Part shown: positions 33,354-41,972 of the stretch, piece after piece | Position numbering within the stretch: position 1 is the first letter of the stretch | Layout: every line of letters starts with the position of its first letter | Assembly: GCA_964237235.1 (NCBI GenBank) | Contig: CAXSGY010000003.1 | Span: 1-64,000 of the forward strand | DNA length: 64,000 bases | Direction of reading: 5' to 3' | From: GCA-002050365 sp964237235 | GTDB taxonomy: Bacteria; Acidobacteriota; Blastocatellia; Pyrinomonadales; Pyrinomonadaceae | Notes under the pieces: generated by a model | The model's database searches: none | What the model saw: the letters and a program-made list of their open reading frames with translations, nothing else | Told to the model about the DNA's origin: nothing | Position numbers and translations under genes: made by a program

Positions 33354-34144
33354 ATCGTAAGTTGCTCATTATTACGCTATCAACTGCTTTTTTAGGCATT
33401 GCATTGGCAATAAGCATAAACTTCCTTACGAACGATAAAAACATCAGTGATTGGTTAGTAGAAAAAGGAATTGGAACAAAAGAACTTATTGGGACTGTTT
33501 CTGTTATCACTGTGATATTTCTTATTCTAGAGTTTTTCAAGTTTCACAATCAAAATTCAACTGAAATAGCAAAAGACAATGACAAATCTGGTATTAATCA
33601 GAACATAAAGGTTACCGATAATTCCCAAAATTATCAGGTAGTTGGTGATATAACGGTAAATAATCCTGACTCAGTAAAAAGCCACAATCAGTTGGGTGGG
33701 CAAACAGCACATAATATAACAAACATAAATCACCATTATTCCGTGCCGTCAGAAATAGGTTCTGAAAAACAAAAAATTGCGCTATTGAAAAATGCACCAT
33801 TCGAGGAAAATGCAAGAAACTTAACGCATATAATGGAAGATGCGGTTATTTGGGCAGAAAATACGGTTGAAAATATTAAACAATTGAGTAGTCCAATCAT
33901 TATAGATGAGGCTATATATTCTATAAAAAAAATAGAGGAAAATTTAGAAGATAACCAAAAGATTATAAACTATATAAATAATACTTTTTCTGTTATAGAG
34001 GAATATAATGCTTTTTGCGGAATAGGAGCGGCAGGTTCTAGACAACGACTTGTTGAAGAAAAAAGATTAGTCGAATTTTTTAGTAATTTAATTACGGACT
34101 TAAAGGTAGCAATAGATGAAAACAAAGAAAAAATTACCTCCTAA
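33350..34144 (+). CDS. Two-TM protein with GGQTAH motif, cassette B
   Basis: 264 aa. Two membrane helices lie at residues ~4-26 and ~46-64. A polar linker follows with Asn-rich repeats, then the motif NQLGGQTAHNITN at 113-125 and a helical C-terminal domain (~150-264). The topology puts a short loop outside and a long C-terminal region in the cytoplasm, or the reverse. It overlaps the ATPase gene by 29 bp, so the two are coupled. A membrane effector triggered by the ATPase is the natural reading for a defence operon; this is inference. Confidence 0.65.
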   Translation: MNRKLLIITLSTAFLGIALAISINFLTNDKNISDWLVEKGIGTKELIGTVSVITVIFLILEFFKFHNQNSTEIAKDNDKSGINQNIKVTDNSQNYQVVGDITVNNPDSVKSHNQLGGQTAHNITNINHHYSVPSEIGSEKQKIALLKNAPFEENARNLTHIMEDAVIWAENTVENIKQLSSPIIIDEAIYSIKKIEENLEDNQKIINYINNTFSVIEEYNAFCGIGAAGSRQRLVEEKRLVEFFSNLITDLKVAIDENKEKITS

Positions 34145-36440
34145 TCCATATACACTGCAGCCGATCATCAAATCGGCTTTTTTAGCCGGACGGTCTGAAG
34201 AACTTCAAAAAATTGAATATTATTTAGATTTAACTTCTTCTAGTGCAAGTAACCACTTAGCACTAATTGGTGAACGCGGTATTGGTAAAACAAGTTTGCT
34301 AAATTCTGCAGCAACTCTTGCGGTTAAAACCAAAATGCTACCGATTCGTATTCAGATGAATGAAGATGTATCTCGCTCACAAGGTCGTTTCTGGAAAGAA
34401 TTATATGCAACAATGTCCCAGGCTATTGCCAAAATAGGAGGTTGGGGAGGAGAAACAGGAAAGCTATATGAATCACTTTTTCTTATGATTCATGCAGGTC
34501 AAACAGTTTCCTTGGATAAGGCAATACTTCAATTACCTTATGCTTTAGCAAATAACCAAGGAAACATTGATAACTTTCAATGTTCAGATGCATTGATTTT
34601 AAGAGATATTAAATTTGCACTTGAAGAGGTACGAACTAAGGACTTTAATGGAATTGTTTTTTTAATTGATGAAGCAAATTGTCTTGGATCGAATGTTTCA
34701 CTTATTCAACAGTTTCGTAATATTTTTCAGCAACTAGAAAATTGTTCGCTAATTCTTGCAGGGACGGAGGCTATATTTCCCACTTTGACAGAGGTCTTTT
34801 CTCCTATTCCAAGACAATTTCATCGAATCAGCGTAAAGCGATTTACACATTTTTCTGGAAGTATTGAATTAATAAATCGTCCTTTTCAAGAAGAAATTTA
34901 TAAAGGAGTTAAAGACATATTTCCAGACCTATCTGTAATGAGGCGGTTACATGAAATTTGTAGCGGTTCGCCATCAGAACTTCAACTTTATTGTCATCAT
35001 ATGTATAAAGAGGTGGAAGAGACTGAATTTGAAAAGATGGAATTAAGACCTCAAATTTATCGGGAAGTATTAAACGCTTATAAAGCAGGTACAACTTCAG
35101 ATATTGGAGGTGTTACCTCGGCAATCGAAAAATTACCTGACAATTTGCTTTTTGGTTCAAATTGGCTGTCAAGAAAGACGTTAACTTTAGAAGAAAATAT
35201 CAAAGTTGAAATATTCTCTCGAATATTGGAAGGAGATTTAGTTACAGAGGATATTGAATTGGAAATATCAGATGTCGTTAAAAAAAGTTATTCAGAATTA
35301 TTTAAATCAGGAATTATAAGTAACGAATTCAAATTAGACTTGGTCGGAGATTCGTTTACTGAAGGCTTTTGGAAATCATACGTAGAAGTAGAAAAAGGCA
35401 AAACTTGGATTTGGAACAATGATAATTTTGATGATGCTTTATTCAACACTTTAATGTCATTGATTATAAAAGAAATTGATGCTGTATTTACAAAACCAAT
35501 AAAGGACAGTGAAGAAAATATTTTAGATATATTGAAAAAGTTTAGAGAGGGGAAAGGTAAATTGAGCTTTAAAAGAAACAACGCTTATGATTTGATTATC
35601 TCAACCATACTTGGACGCAGATACGAAGCTCCTATATATACTGCATCAGATACGATACTCAAATTAAATCATGAGAACATTTCCAAACCCTTTCTTGTCA
35701 GGTGTTTGGGAGAGAACTGTGACAATATGCAAGACATTCTTGGGGAGTTTATATCCACGCACGAAAAGACTTTGCAATCATTTAATATTTCAATTGAAGT
35801 AGAATCCCCTCAAATCTGGAATTTATTATCTAATGAAGAGGTTTTACGTCTTGCAAATAAAATAAATATTATCGTTCCGGAAGATTTGTTCGGGAAGTCA
35901 TTATACGACCGCGCAATAACAGCTTTTAGTCAAGGGGACATTGATACAACAATAGCTACATTTGAAATGATGTTGGAAGATGATTCAGATGGCGATATAA
36001 GAAATAATTTAGCCTTTTGCTATATGGTTGAAGGACAATATGACAAAGCGTTAGAATATCTTCAAGAAATATTGCCGAATGAAACAGTTGAAGCAGACAA
36101 CCTGAGCTTACCTTATAGCCCTCTTTGGGACAATAATTTAAGTCTTTTAAATTATCTTTTATCCGATACAGATAAAGCCCCAATATTTCTAAGAAGAGCT
36201 TTGACTTGGCTCAACCATTCAAAAACTCAAAACGATCCTTTCGATGTAAGAAATGTTGCCTATATTTTAATGTTAAGTACAGACCTCCAAACAATAACGG
36301 CGCAACCTGTTGTTCCGGTTGATGTTGCATTATTATTAAATTTAGGAATCATGACCAAAACACCTACTGAAGAAATACAAAAGCAAATTGAAGAACTGTA
36401 TCCAGATGAGTCAGGTAATTGGTTACATTTATTAATATAA
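34116..36440 (+). CDS. STAND-like ATPase with TPR-like C-terminus, cassette B
   Basis: 774 aa. The N-terminal AAA/STAND NTPase has GERGIGKTS (Walker A, residues 52-60), VFLIDEAN (Walker B, 181-188) and SLILAGTEAIF (sensor-type, 211-221). A winged-helix-like region follows (~270-400). The C-terminal third contains TPR-like repeats (LYDRAITAFSQGDIDTTIATFEMML; NNLAFCYMVEGQYDKALEYLQEIL). This build is that of NLR-like immune ATPases, with the repeats sensing a trigger. It is the last gene of an operon with a regulator and two GGQTAH proteins. I do not recognise it as any named anti-phage system. Confidence 0.75.
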   Translation: MKTKKKLPPNPYTLQPIIKSAFLAGRSEELQKIEYYLDLTSSSASNHLALIGERGIGKTSLLNSAATLAVKTKMLPIRIQMNEDVSRSQGRFWKELYATMSQAIAKIGGWGGETGKLYESLFLMIHAGQTVSLDKAILQLPYALANNQGNIDNFQCSDALILRDIKFALEEVRTKDFNGIVFLIDEANCLGSNVSLIQQFRNIFQQLENCSLILAGTEAIFPTLTEVFSPIPRQFHRISVKRFTHFSGSIELINRPFQEEIYKGVKDIFPDLSVMRRLHEICSGSPSELQLYCHHMYKEVEETEFEKMELRPQIYREVLNAYKAGTTSDIGGVTSAIEKLPDNLLFGSNWLSRKTLTLEENIKVEIFSRILEGDLVTEDIELEISDVVKKSYSELFKSGIISNEFKLDLVGDSFTEGFWKSYVEVEKGKTWIWNNDNFDDALFNTLMSLIIKEIDAVFTKPIKDSEENILDILKKFREGKGKLSFKRNNAYDLIISTILGRRYEAPIYTASDTILKLNHENISKPFLVRCLGENCDNMQDILGEFISTHEKTLQSFNISIEVESPQIWNLLSNEEVLRLANKINIIVPEDLFGKSLYDRAITAFSQGDIDTTIATFEMMLEDDSDGDIRNNLAFCYMVEGQYDKALEYLQEILPNETVEADNLSLPYSPLWDNNLSLLNYLLSDTDKAPIFLRRALTWLNHSKTQNDPFDVRNVAYILMLSTDLQTITAQPVVPVDVALLLNLGIMTKTPTEEIQKQIEELYPDESGNWLHLLI

Positions 36441-36749
36441 ATGCCCCATTTTAGTTTAAAATTTTGGGCTATGGAAAATGTTTTGTTAAGTAAGCAATTC
36501 AACAGAAATCTGCAATTAAAAAAGCATAAATTTTCCCTTGGTATTTTTAAAGTGTAATTTCATTTTACCTTGCATTTACACCTCGAATCGGTTAATTTTT
36601 AATCAGAAAATTTAGGTTGCGGAAGATGCCACACAAGCAAGAGTTGAACGCCTTGCAGACTTTCGAGAAATCGGAGTTTGCAAGGCGTTTTTGTCAATCC
36701 ACCGAAGATTAAGTTTTAAGTATCAGGTTCAAGGTTCGGAGTCGAAAAA
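36441..36749. other. Border between accessory region and tail genes
   Basis: 309 bp with no gene. It includes AT-rich sequence after the ATPase gene and a terminator (separate entry). GC rises noticeably as the tail-fibre gene begins, consistent with the end of the acquired block. A promoter for the tail operon should lie in the last ~60 bp but I see no strong one. Confidence 0.45.
36647..36692 (+). terminator. Rho-independent terminator before the tail operon
   Basis: An 11-bp stem (36647-36657 AACGCCTTGCA with 36679-36689) and a 21-nt loop are followed by five T residues. It would stop transcripts arriving from the ATPase operon before the tail-fibre gene. Confidence 0.8.
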
Positions 36750-38765
36750 ATGGCACTTCATCGTTACGAAAGAGTTTATCAGCCGCCAGCGGGAACGTCG
36801 CTGGCTTCGCCGTCTGTGCCGGGCGTGATTCGCAGCATCGCCTATATGCGTTCGCCGTTTTCGGGCGGGACGCTGAAACGAGTCAAAGTTTGGCTCGGAC
36901 AGCCGCTCGGCTCGGATTCGCTCGGCTCGGCGGCGTTTAACGTGCGCGTCGGCGGAACGGCGCAATGGTCGGACACGGATCGTTTAATTATCGCCGCGGG
37001 CGCACAATCGGCGGAGAAAACCGGGCTGAACATCGCTTTGAACGACGGCGATATTCTGACGCTGGATTTGGAATTCAATCCGCGGGCAGAGAATCTTACG
37101 CCGATTACGGTTGTTTTTGAAATTGACGACGGCGCATCGGGCGGATTGTCGGCGGAAGAAATACAAGATTTAGTCGGCGCAATGTTAGTTGCGGGCGCAA
37201 ATACTTCGATCACATACGACGACGGCGCGGGAACGGTCACGATTGCCGAAACGACAGCGGGAAAAACTGCCGAAGAAATTCAGGATATTATCGCCGGACT
37301 TTTAACTGCTGGCGCGAATATCACGCTGACTTATAACGACGGCGCGAATACGTTGACGATTGCAGCAAGCGGCGGTAGCGATTTATCAACGGTCGTCGGC
37401 GCGGACGGTGAATTATTATCGAACGGTAAAAAAGTAATTCGCTGGAGCGATGACGACGGGTGGATTGAAATTGGAAACGACGACACGGATTTGATGCAAA
37501 TAAGCAATCAAGGCGTGTCATTCAACGGCAAAGTTTTTTTGTCGTCGCTACTCACTGCTTTAGCCGGTTATACGGGAACGGGCGCAATCAATCCGACCGA
37601 CGCGCAATGCACAATCTTGGTTTCGACGGCGACGGCGGCGCGAACGGTAAATTTACCGACGACCGCCGAACAAGGGCAAATCTTTATTATTCAGGATTCG
37701 AGCGGAAACGCGGGAACGAATAATATCACTGTTAATCGCGGAGGAACTTCCCTAATTAACGGCTCGACTAGCAAAACAATAAATATCAATTACGGATATT
37801 TGATTTTGCAGTATGACGCAACAAATTGGAGTGTCATCGGGCGCGGTTCGGGCGAGGGTTTTAATTTAACGACGATCCCAAAAAGTGCGAGTTACGCTTT
37901 GACCGATATTGACACGGTAATTGACGTTGATACGTCGTCGGCGCGGACGATGACTTTACCAACGGCGATTGGAAGAAAGGGAAAAACTTTCGTTATTAAA
38001 GATGCAACGGGTGGTGCGGTGACGAATAATATCACGATTGCGACCACTTCCGCGCAGACGATTGACGGCGCAAGCGGCGCGTCAATCGCGCTCGCTTATG
38101 GCTTTTTGTGGCTGAAATCAGACGGCGCGAATTGGTCGGTTGTCGGCAAATCGCCGACATCGGGCGGCGAAGCAAATACCGCCTCGAATCTGGGCGCGAC
38201 GGGCGCGAGCGTTTTCAAACAAAAAAGCGGCGTTGATTTGCAATTTAGAAAGTTAATCGCCGGAACAAATGTAACGATTACCGAAAACACGAACGACGTT
38301 ACAATCGCGGCGAGCGGCGGCGGTTCGTCTTTGCCGACGCAAACCGGCAACGCCGGAAAGTTTTTGACGACCGACGCGACCAACGCGAGTTGGGCGGCTT
38401 TGCCGTTTGAAATGATTGTTGCAGCTTCAGATGAAGCCACGACAATTACAGTAGGAAACGGAAAAACGACTTTACGCGCGCCGCGCGCGTTTCGATTGAC
38501 AAGTGTTCGCGCGTCATTAAACACGGCTTCGACTTCGGGCATTCCGGCATATCGAATTAACAAAAACGGCGCGACGATTTTTGCGACGAATTTGACGATT
38601 AACGCGAGCGCAAAAACAAGCGTCGGCGCGACGACCGCGCCCGTTTTTACCGGCAGCGCGTCGTATATTGATTTTGCCGACGACGACGAAATAACGATTG
38701 ATGTCGTAACAAGCGGAACGGGAACGAAAGGTTTGAAAATCGCTTTAATCGGAACGCGCAATTAA
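36750..38765 (+). CDS. Tail-fibre-like structural protein, 671 aa
   Basis: A beta-rich Gly/Thr/Ala/Asn protein with no signal peptide. Two copies of an AEEIQD-(L/I)-(V/I)-(G/A) ... AGAN-(T/I)-(S/T)-(I/L)-TYDDGA unit lie at ~residues 133-205. Later come two copies of a long repeat with TMTLPTA or TVNLPTT followed by GQ/GKTF-(I/V)-I-(Q/K)-D. A TNVTITENTNDVTIAASGG module sits near residue 510. This pattern is typical of phage tail fibres and collar fibres that contact the receptor. A C-terminal ~110-residue domain may be the tip. It heads a five-gene rightward operon. GC and codon use match the polyvalent operon at the left. Confidence 0.7.
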   Translation: MALHRYERVYQPPAGTSLASPSVPGVIRSIAYMRSPFSGGTLKRVKVWLGQPLGSDSLGSAAFNVRVGGTAQWSDTDRLIIAAGAQSAEKTGLNIALNDGDILTLDLEFNPRAENLTPITVVFEIDDGASGGLSAEEIQDLVGAMLVAGANTSITYDDGAGTVTIAETTAGKTAEEIQDIIAGLLTAGANITLTYNDGANTLTIAASGGSDLSTVVGADGELLSNGKKVIRWSDDDGWIEIGNDDTDLMQISNQGVSFNGKVFLSSLLTALAGYTGTGAINPTDAQCTILVSTATAARTVNLPTTAEQGQIFIIQDSSGNAGTNNITVNRGGTSLINGSTSKTININYGYLILQYDATNWSVIGRGSGEGFNLTTIPKSASYALTDIDTVIDVDTSSARTMTLPTAIGRKGKTFVIKDATGGAVTNNITIATTSAQTIDGASGASIALAYGFLWLKSDGANWSVVGKSPTSGGEANTASNLGATGASVFKQKSGVDLQFRKLIAGTNVTITENTNDVTIAASGGGSSLPTQTGNAGKFLTTDATNASWAALPFEMIVAASDEATTITVGNGKTTLRAPRAFRLTSVRASLNTASTSGIPAYRINKNGATIFATNLTINASAKTSVGATTAPVFTGSASYIDFADDDEITIDVVTSGTGTKGLKIALIGTRN

Positions 38766-38769
38766 ATTT

Positions 38770-39510
38770 ATGTCAATGCTTGTAAATGCGTTTTTTGCCA
38801 AAGGCGGCGGAGTCGGTTTCCCGTCCTCGTTTTCGGCGTGGGCGCGATTTAAAGCGAACGATCAAAGCGAGGGGAACGGTTCGAACGTCGCGCAATTAAC
38901 AGACCAAAGCGGCAACGCTCGACACGGCACGCAATCGGACAGCGCGAAACTGGCGATAATGCGAACGAACGTCGTCAATGGAAAAAAAGTTTTCGATTTT
39001 ACGGCAAGCGCGCCGTTTTACGAATTGCCGGATATGTCCGGTTTCACGCAGGGCGAAATTTTTTATATTTTGAAATGCGACTTGAACGATAACACGGACG
39101 GTTTTTCAAGCGGTTTAGGTCAATTCGGAACTGACACACAAAACTCGCATTACGAGTATAACGACGGCTCGGTTTACGAACATTTCGGACTGTCTGCGCG
39201 AGTTAATTTCACCGACAGCGCGTTTAATACGGCGGTTTACCATTGCTATAACGTCAACGTCAACGCGACGACGTTGAAAGCATTTCAAAACAATGTCAGC
39301 CGCGCAAGCATCACGTTGTCCGGCGTTCCTACGACGAAAGCGTTCAATTCCGCGCCGATTATCGGCGGCAATCGCGGCGGGACTTATTTAAGTAATTTTA
39401 ACGGACGGTTCGCGGAAATCGTCATTTGTTCGACTATCTTGACGACGCAACAGCGGTTTGATTTGCATTCTTATTTTAATTACGAATACGGTCTTTCGAT
39501 GACTCCGTAA
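38770..39510 (+). CDS. LamG/concanavalin-like tail protein, 246 aa
   Basis: The pattern FSAWARFKANDQSEGNGSNVAQLTDQSGNARHG is typical of phage structural proteins with a concanavalin/LamG-like jelly roll; beta strands and Gly-rich loops continue to the end (TTQQRFDLHSYFNYEYG). It likely binds a surface glycan of the host or decorates the virion. It follows the fibre gene by 4 bp and precedes the tail-tip-like gene by 9 bp. Confidence 0.6.
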   Translation: MSMLVNAFFAKGGGVGFPSSFSAWARFKANDQSEGNGSNVAQLTDQSGNARHGTQSDSAKLAIMRTNVVNGKKVFDFTASAPFYELPDMSGFTQGEIFYILKCDLNDNTDGFSSGLGQFGTDTQNSHYEYNDGSVYEHFGLSARVNFTDSAFNTAVYHCYNVNVNATTLKAFQNNVSRASITLSGVPTTKAFNSAPIIGGNRGGTYLSNFNGRFAEIVICSTILTTQQRFDLHSYFNYEYGLSMTP

Positions 39511-39519
39511 TAATAGAAA

Positions 39520-41682
39520 ATGAGTTTTATCGAAACACAATCAGAAACCGTTTTGGCGACGATTTCGGGCAATACCGAAATCGTCGCCAATGCCGCTTCA
39601 ACCCGAACGGGCAGCGCGGTCCTCGCCGGCGCGACGGCGATTCAGGCGATTGGCGTTTCGTCGTTTTCGCCGACCGTCGTTTTCGCGGGCGTAACCGTGC
39701 TGAATGCGACCGGGCGGTCGGGCAATGATCCAACGGGATTCGGCGCGGGCGTGATTGCCGGAGCAACGACGGTTCAGGCGGGCGGCTCGGTTTTGATCGT
39801 CGGCTATGTGCGGTTTGACGGGCAAACGACAATCGCCGCGGCGGGTAACGCGACCGGCGCGGAGTCAGCGACCTTGCGCCTGATTGTTGATGTGCTGCCG
39901 GTCATCACGTCGAATAACTATCAGAATTACGGCGCGCGGTTAAAGGTTGACGGGAACATCATTCCGATTGAAGTTTGGGACGTTGACGCGGCGGACGACG
40001 GCGCGGGCAAAACTTTCTCGGCGACGATTGCCAGATTCAGCGACCGCTCGTATTTCACGGCGAACGCGGCGATTAAATTCGAGTTGGATTTCGGCGACGG
40101 ATTTTTCACGGAATTCGAGGGCGTTTTGACCGAGAAAAATTTCAATCTCTCAAACGACGGCGACAAACCGAACGATTCGTTTTCTTTCACGGCGGCGGAC
40201 ACGGCGACGAACCGGCTGCGAAAATCGCCGCTGAGGAATACCGTTGCTTACGACTCGGCGCGCGAAACGATTTCGCCGGAAGATTTCGAGACTATTTTCG
40301 ACACAGCCGGTCGCAGTTATCCGCTCGAAGCGATTGGGATTTCGGGAATGAAATTATTCGATTTGTTTCAGGCGATTTACGTCAATCGCTGCGGATTCTC
40401 GGCGGTCCAGACGAATTTGCCGAACTATCCGGTTCGCCGCGCCGATTTTAATGTTTCCGGCAGTTATCACGACGGGATCAAGGGAAGCGTCGGAATGTTC
40501 GAGCCGGTCGTTTTCTCGGTCGGCGACGTGCTTTGGCTTGCCGACGCGACAAATGTGCTGCCGAGCGGATTTCCCGCGCCGCGTCAACTGCTCGCCTCGC
40601 GTATTGACGGTTTGCAGTCGAGCCAATCAATCGAGCCGGTCGAAGGCTTCGCGCTGTCGGCGAACGTCGCTGATTTGGGCGAGTATTTCACGCAGCGCGT
40701 AGATACGGAAACGACAACGGTTGGAAACATCGGCGATGACGGTTACACGCGAACGGTGAAAAAAACTTACGTCAACGAATATCGAATTGCGAGTCAGCCG
40801 CAAGTTGTTATCGGCGAAGTGACGACGAAAGAGCAAACGCAGATTTTCGACAATTCGAGTAATGTTTTTCCGATTGACGACACGCTGGTTACTTACAGTT
40901 ACGACGCATACGGGCGGCAATGGAAAACGACAAAAACCGTTAAAAAAGACACGCCGAATCTGCCGGGCGGCACGACTTCGAGTTTGCAGACCGTCCGCAC
41001 CGAAGAATCGAAAATTACTTACGGCGTAAATCCGTTTTTTCCGCAAAAGCAAATTCAAAAGAAAAACGAGATGATTGCGAGCGGATTGATCGCGCTCGAT
41101 TCCGAGGTTCAGTTTTTGGGCAAAGATTTTCCGCAGGATTTTGTTGACGCAACGCGCGCCGGAAACTTGAAAGATTCGACAACGCTGATAACAGGAACTT
41201 TGGAAAGCATCGTTGAAACTTTTCAGCCGCTCCGTAACGGTCAGGTCAAAGCGAAAAAAGTTACGACGGATTTCACGCCCGCCGCGGTCGGGAGAAAGCC
41301 GATTGTTTCCGAGTCGCCTGAACAGGTTCGCTCCGGCGACGTTTCGCTGAAAGGTCAAAGCGGCGGGCGGCAAATCAAGCGTTATGTTTTTCCGACCGAC
41401 GATTACACACCGACCGGCAAACTGATCGAAGATTTTGCGGTCGCCGATTTGCCGCTTGAATATGCGATTCCGCTCGCGCGCCGCCGACTGCTGCGGAAAA
41501 CTTCAATCAATCAGCGATTGACGGCGAACATCATCGGGCTTGATCGAACGATTGAGCGCGGGACGATTTTAAGCGTTTATAATCGGGAAACCGAAGTCGA
41601 GGCGAAGCTAATTGTTGAAGGTTACAAAAAACACGGCGACGCTTCAAAAAGTTATATGATCGTGCGAGGCAGACAGGTATGA
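39520..41682 (+). CDS. Tail-tip/baseplate hub-like protein, 720 aa
   Basis: The first ~115 residues are Ala/Thr/Gly-rich with repeats (VLAGATAIQAIG, VFAGVTVLNATG), probably a fibrous segment. From ~120 onward is a hub-like region: LKVDGNIIPIEVWDVDA ... FSATIARFSD ... FTEFEGVLTEKNF, resembling proteins of siphovirus tail tips that rest on the distal tail ring. The C-terminal ~100 residues (RRRLLRKTSINQRL ... LIVEGYKKHGD) also fit that family pattern. Similarity is by fold pattern only. The stop overlaps the next start (ATGA). Confidence 0.5.
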   Translation: MSFIETQSETVLATISGNTEIVANAASTRTGSAVLAGATAIQAIGVSSFSPTVVFAGVTVLNATGRSGNDPTGFGAGVIAGATTVQAGGSVLIVGYVRFDGQTTIAAAGNATGAESATLRLIVDVLPVITSNNYQNYGARLKVDGNIIPIEVWDVDAADDGAGKTFSATIARFSDRSYFTANAAIKFELDFGDGFFTEFEGVLTEKNFNLSNDGDKPNDSFSFTAADTATNRLRKSPLRNTVAYDSARETISPEDFETIFDTAGRSYPLEAIGISGMKLFDLFQAIYVNRCGFSAVQTNLPNYPVRRADFNVSGSYHDGIKGSVGMFEPVVFSVGDVLWLADATNVLPSGFPAPRQLLASRIDGLQSSQSIEPVEGFALSANVADLGEYFTQRVDTETTTVGNIGDDGYTRTVKKTYVNEYRIASQPQVVIGEVTTKEQTQIFDNSSNVFPIDDTLVTYSYDAYGRQWKTTKTVKKDTPNLPGGTTSSLQTVRTEESKITYGVNPFFPQKQIQKKNEMIASGLIALDSEVQFLGKDFPQDFVDATRAGNLKDSTTLITGTLESIVETFQPLRNGQVKAKKVTTDFTPAAVGRKPIVSESPEQVRSGDVSLKGQSGGRQIKRYVFPTDDYTPTGKLIEDFAVADLPLEYAIPLARRRLLRKTSINQRLTANIIGLDRTIERGTILSVYNRETEVEAKLIVEGYKKHGDASKSYMIVRGRQV

Positions 41683-41972
41683 TTTTTGATTTGAATGATA
41701 ATCCGCTGTCGAGCGGACAGATTTCGGAAACGCTCGGCACGAGCCAGACGATAACGATTCGCGTGGAATGCCGCGCGAATTATTTTTTGCGGGCGCAAAC
41801 AATCGCTGATTTTACGATTGAAGGGCGCAAGGTCGGCGATTCGACGTGGATTGATTTGGAAACGACGGGCATCGCGCTCACGCCGTTCGCCGGAACGAAG
41901 CAAAATTTTGAGATTCGATTAACCGGCGCGATTACCGGGCGTTTCGTTTTTGATTTGACGGTCAGCAAATAA
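41679..41972 (+). CDS. Small tail-associated protein, 97 aa
   Basis: A beta-rich domain: DNPLSSGQISETLG, TITIRVECRANYF, FTIEGRKVGDSTWIDLET. It overlaps the hub-like gene by 4 bp and the following gene by one base, and the tight spacing argues for a virion component. No family is recognised. Confidence 0.55.
   Translation: MIFDLNDNPLSSGQISETLGTSQTITIRVECRANYFLRAQTIADFTIEGRKVGDSTWIDLETTGIALTPFAGTKQNFEIRLTGAITGRFVFDLTVSK

Noticed and set aside
40627..41373. Leftward 248-aa ORF opposite the tail-tip gene
   Set aside because: Arg/Phe/Asn-biased shadow typical of the reverse of GC-rich genes; no motif.
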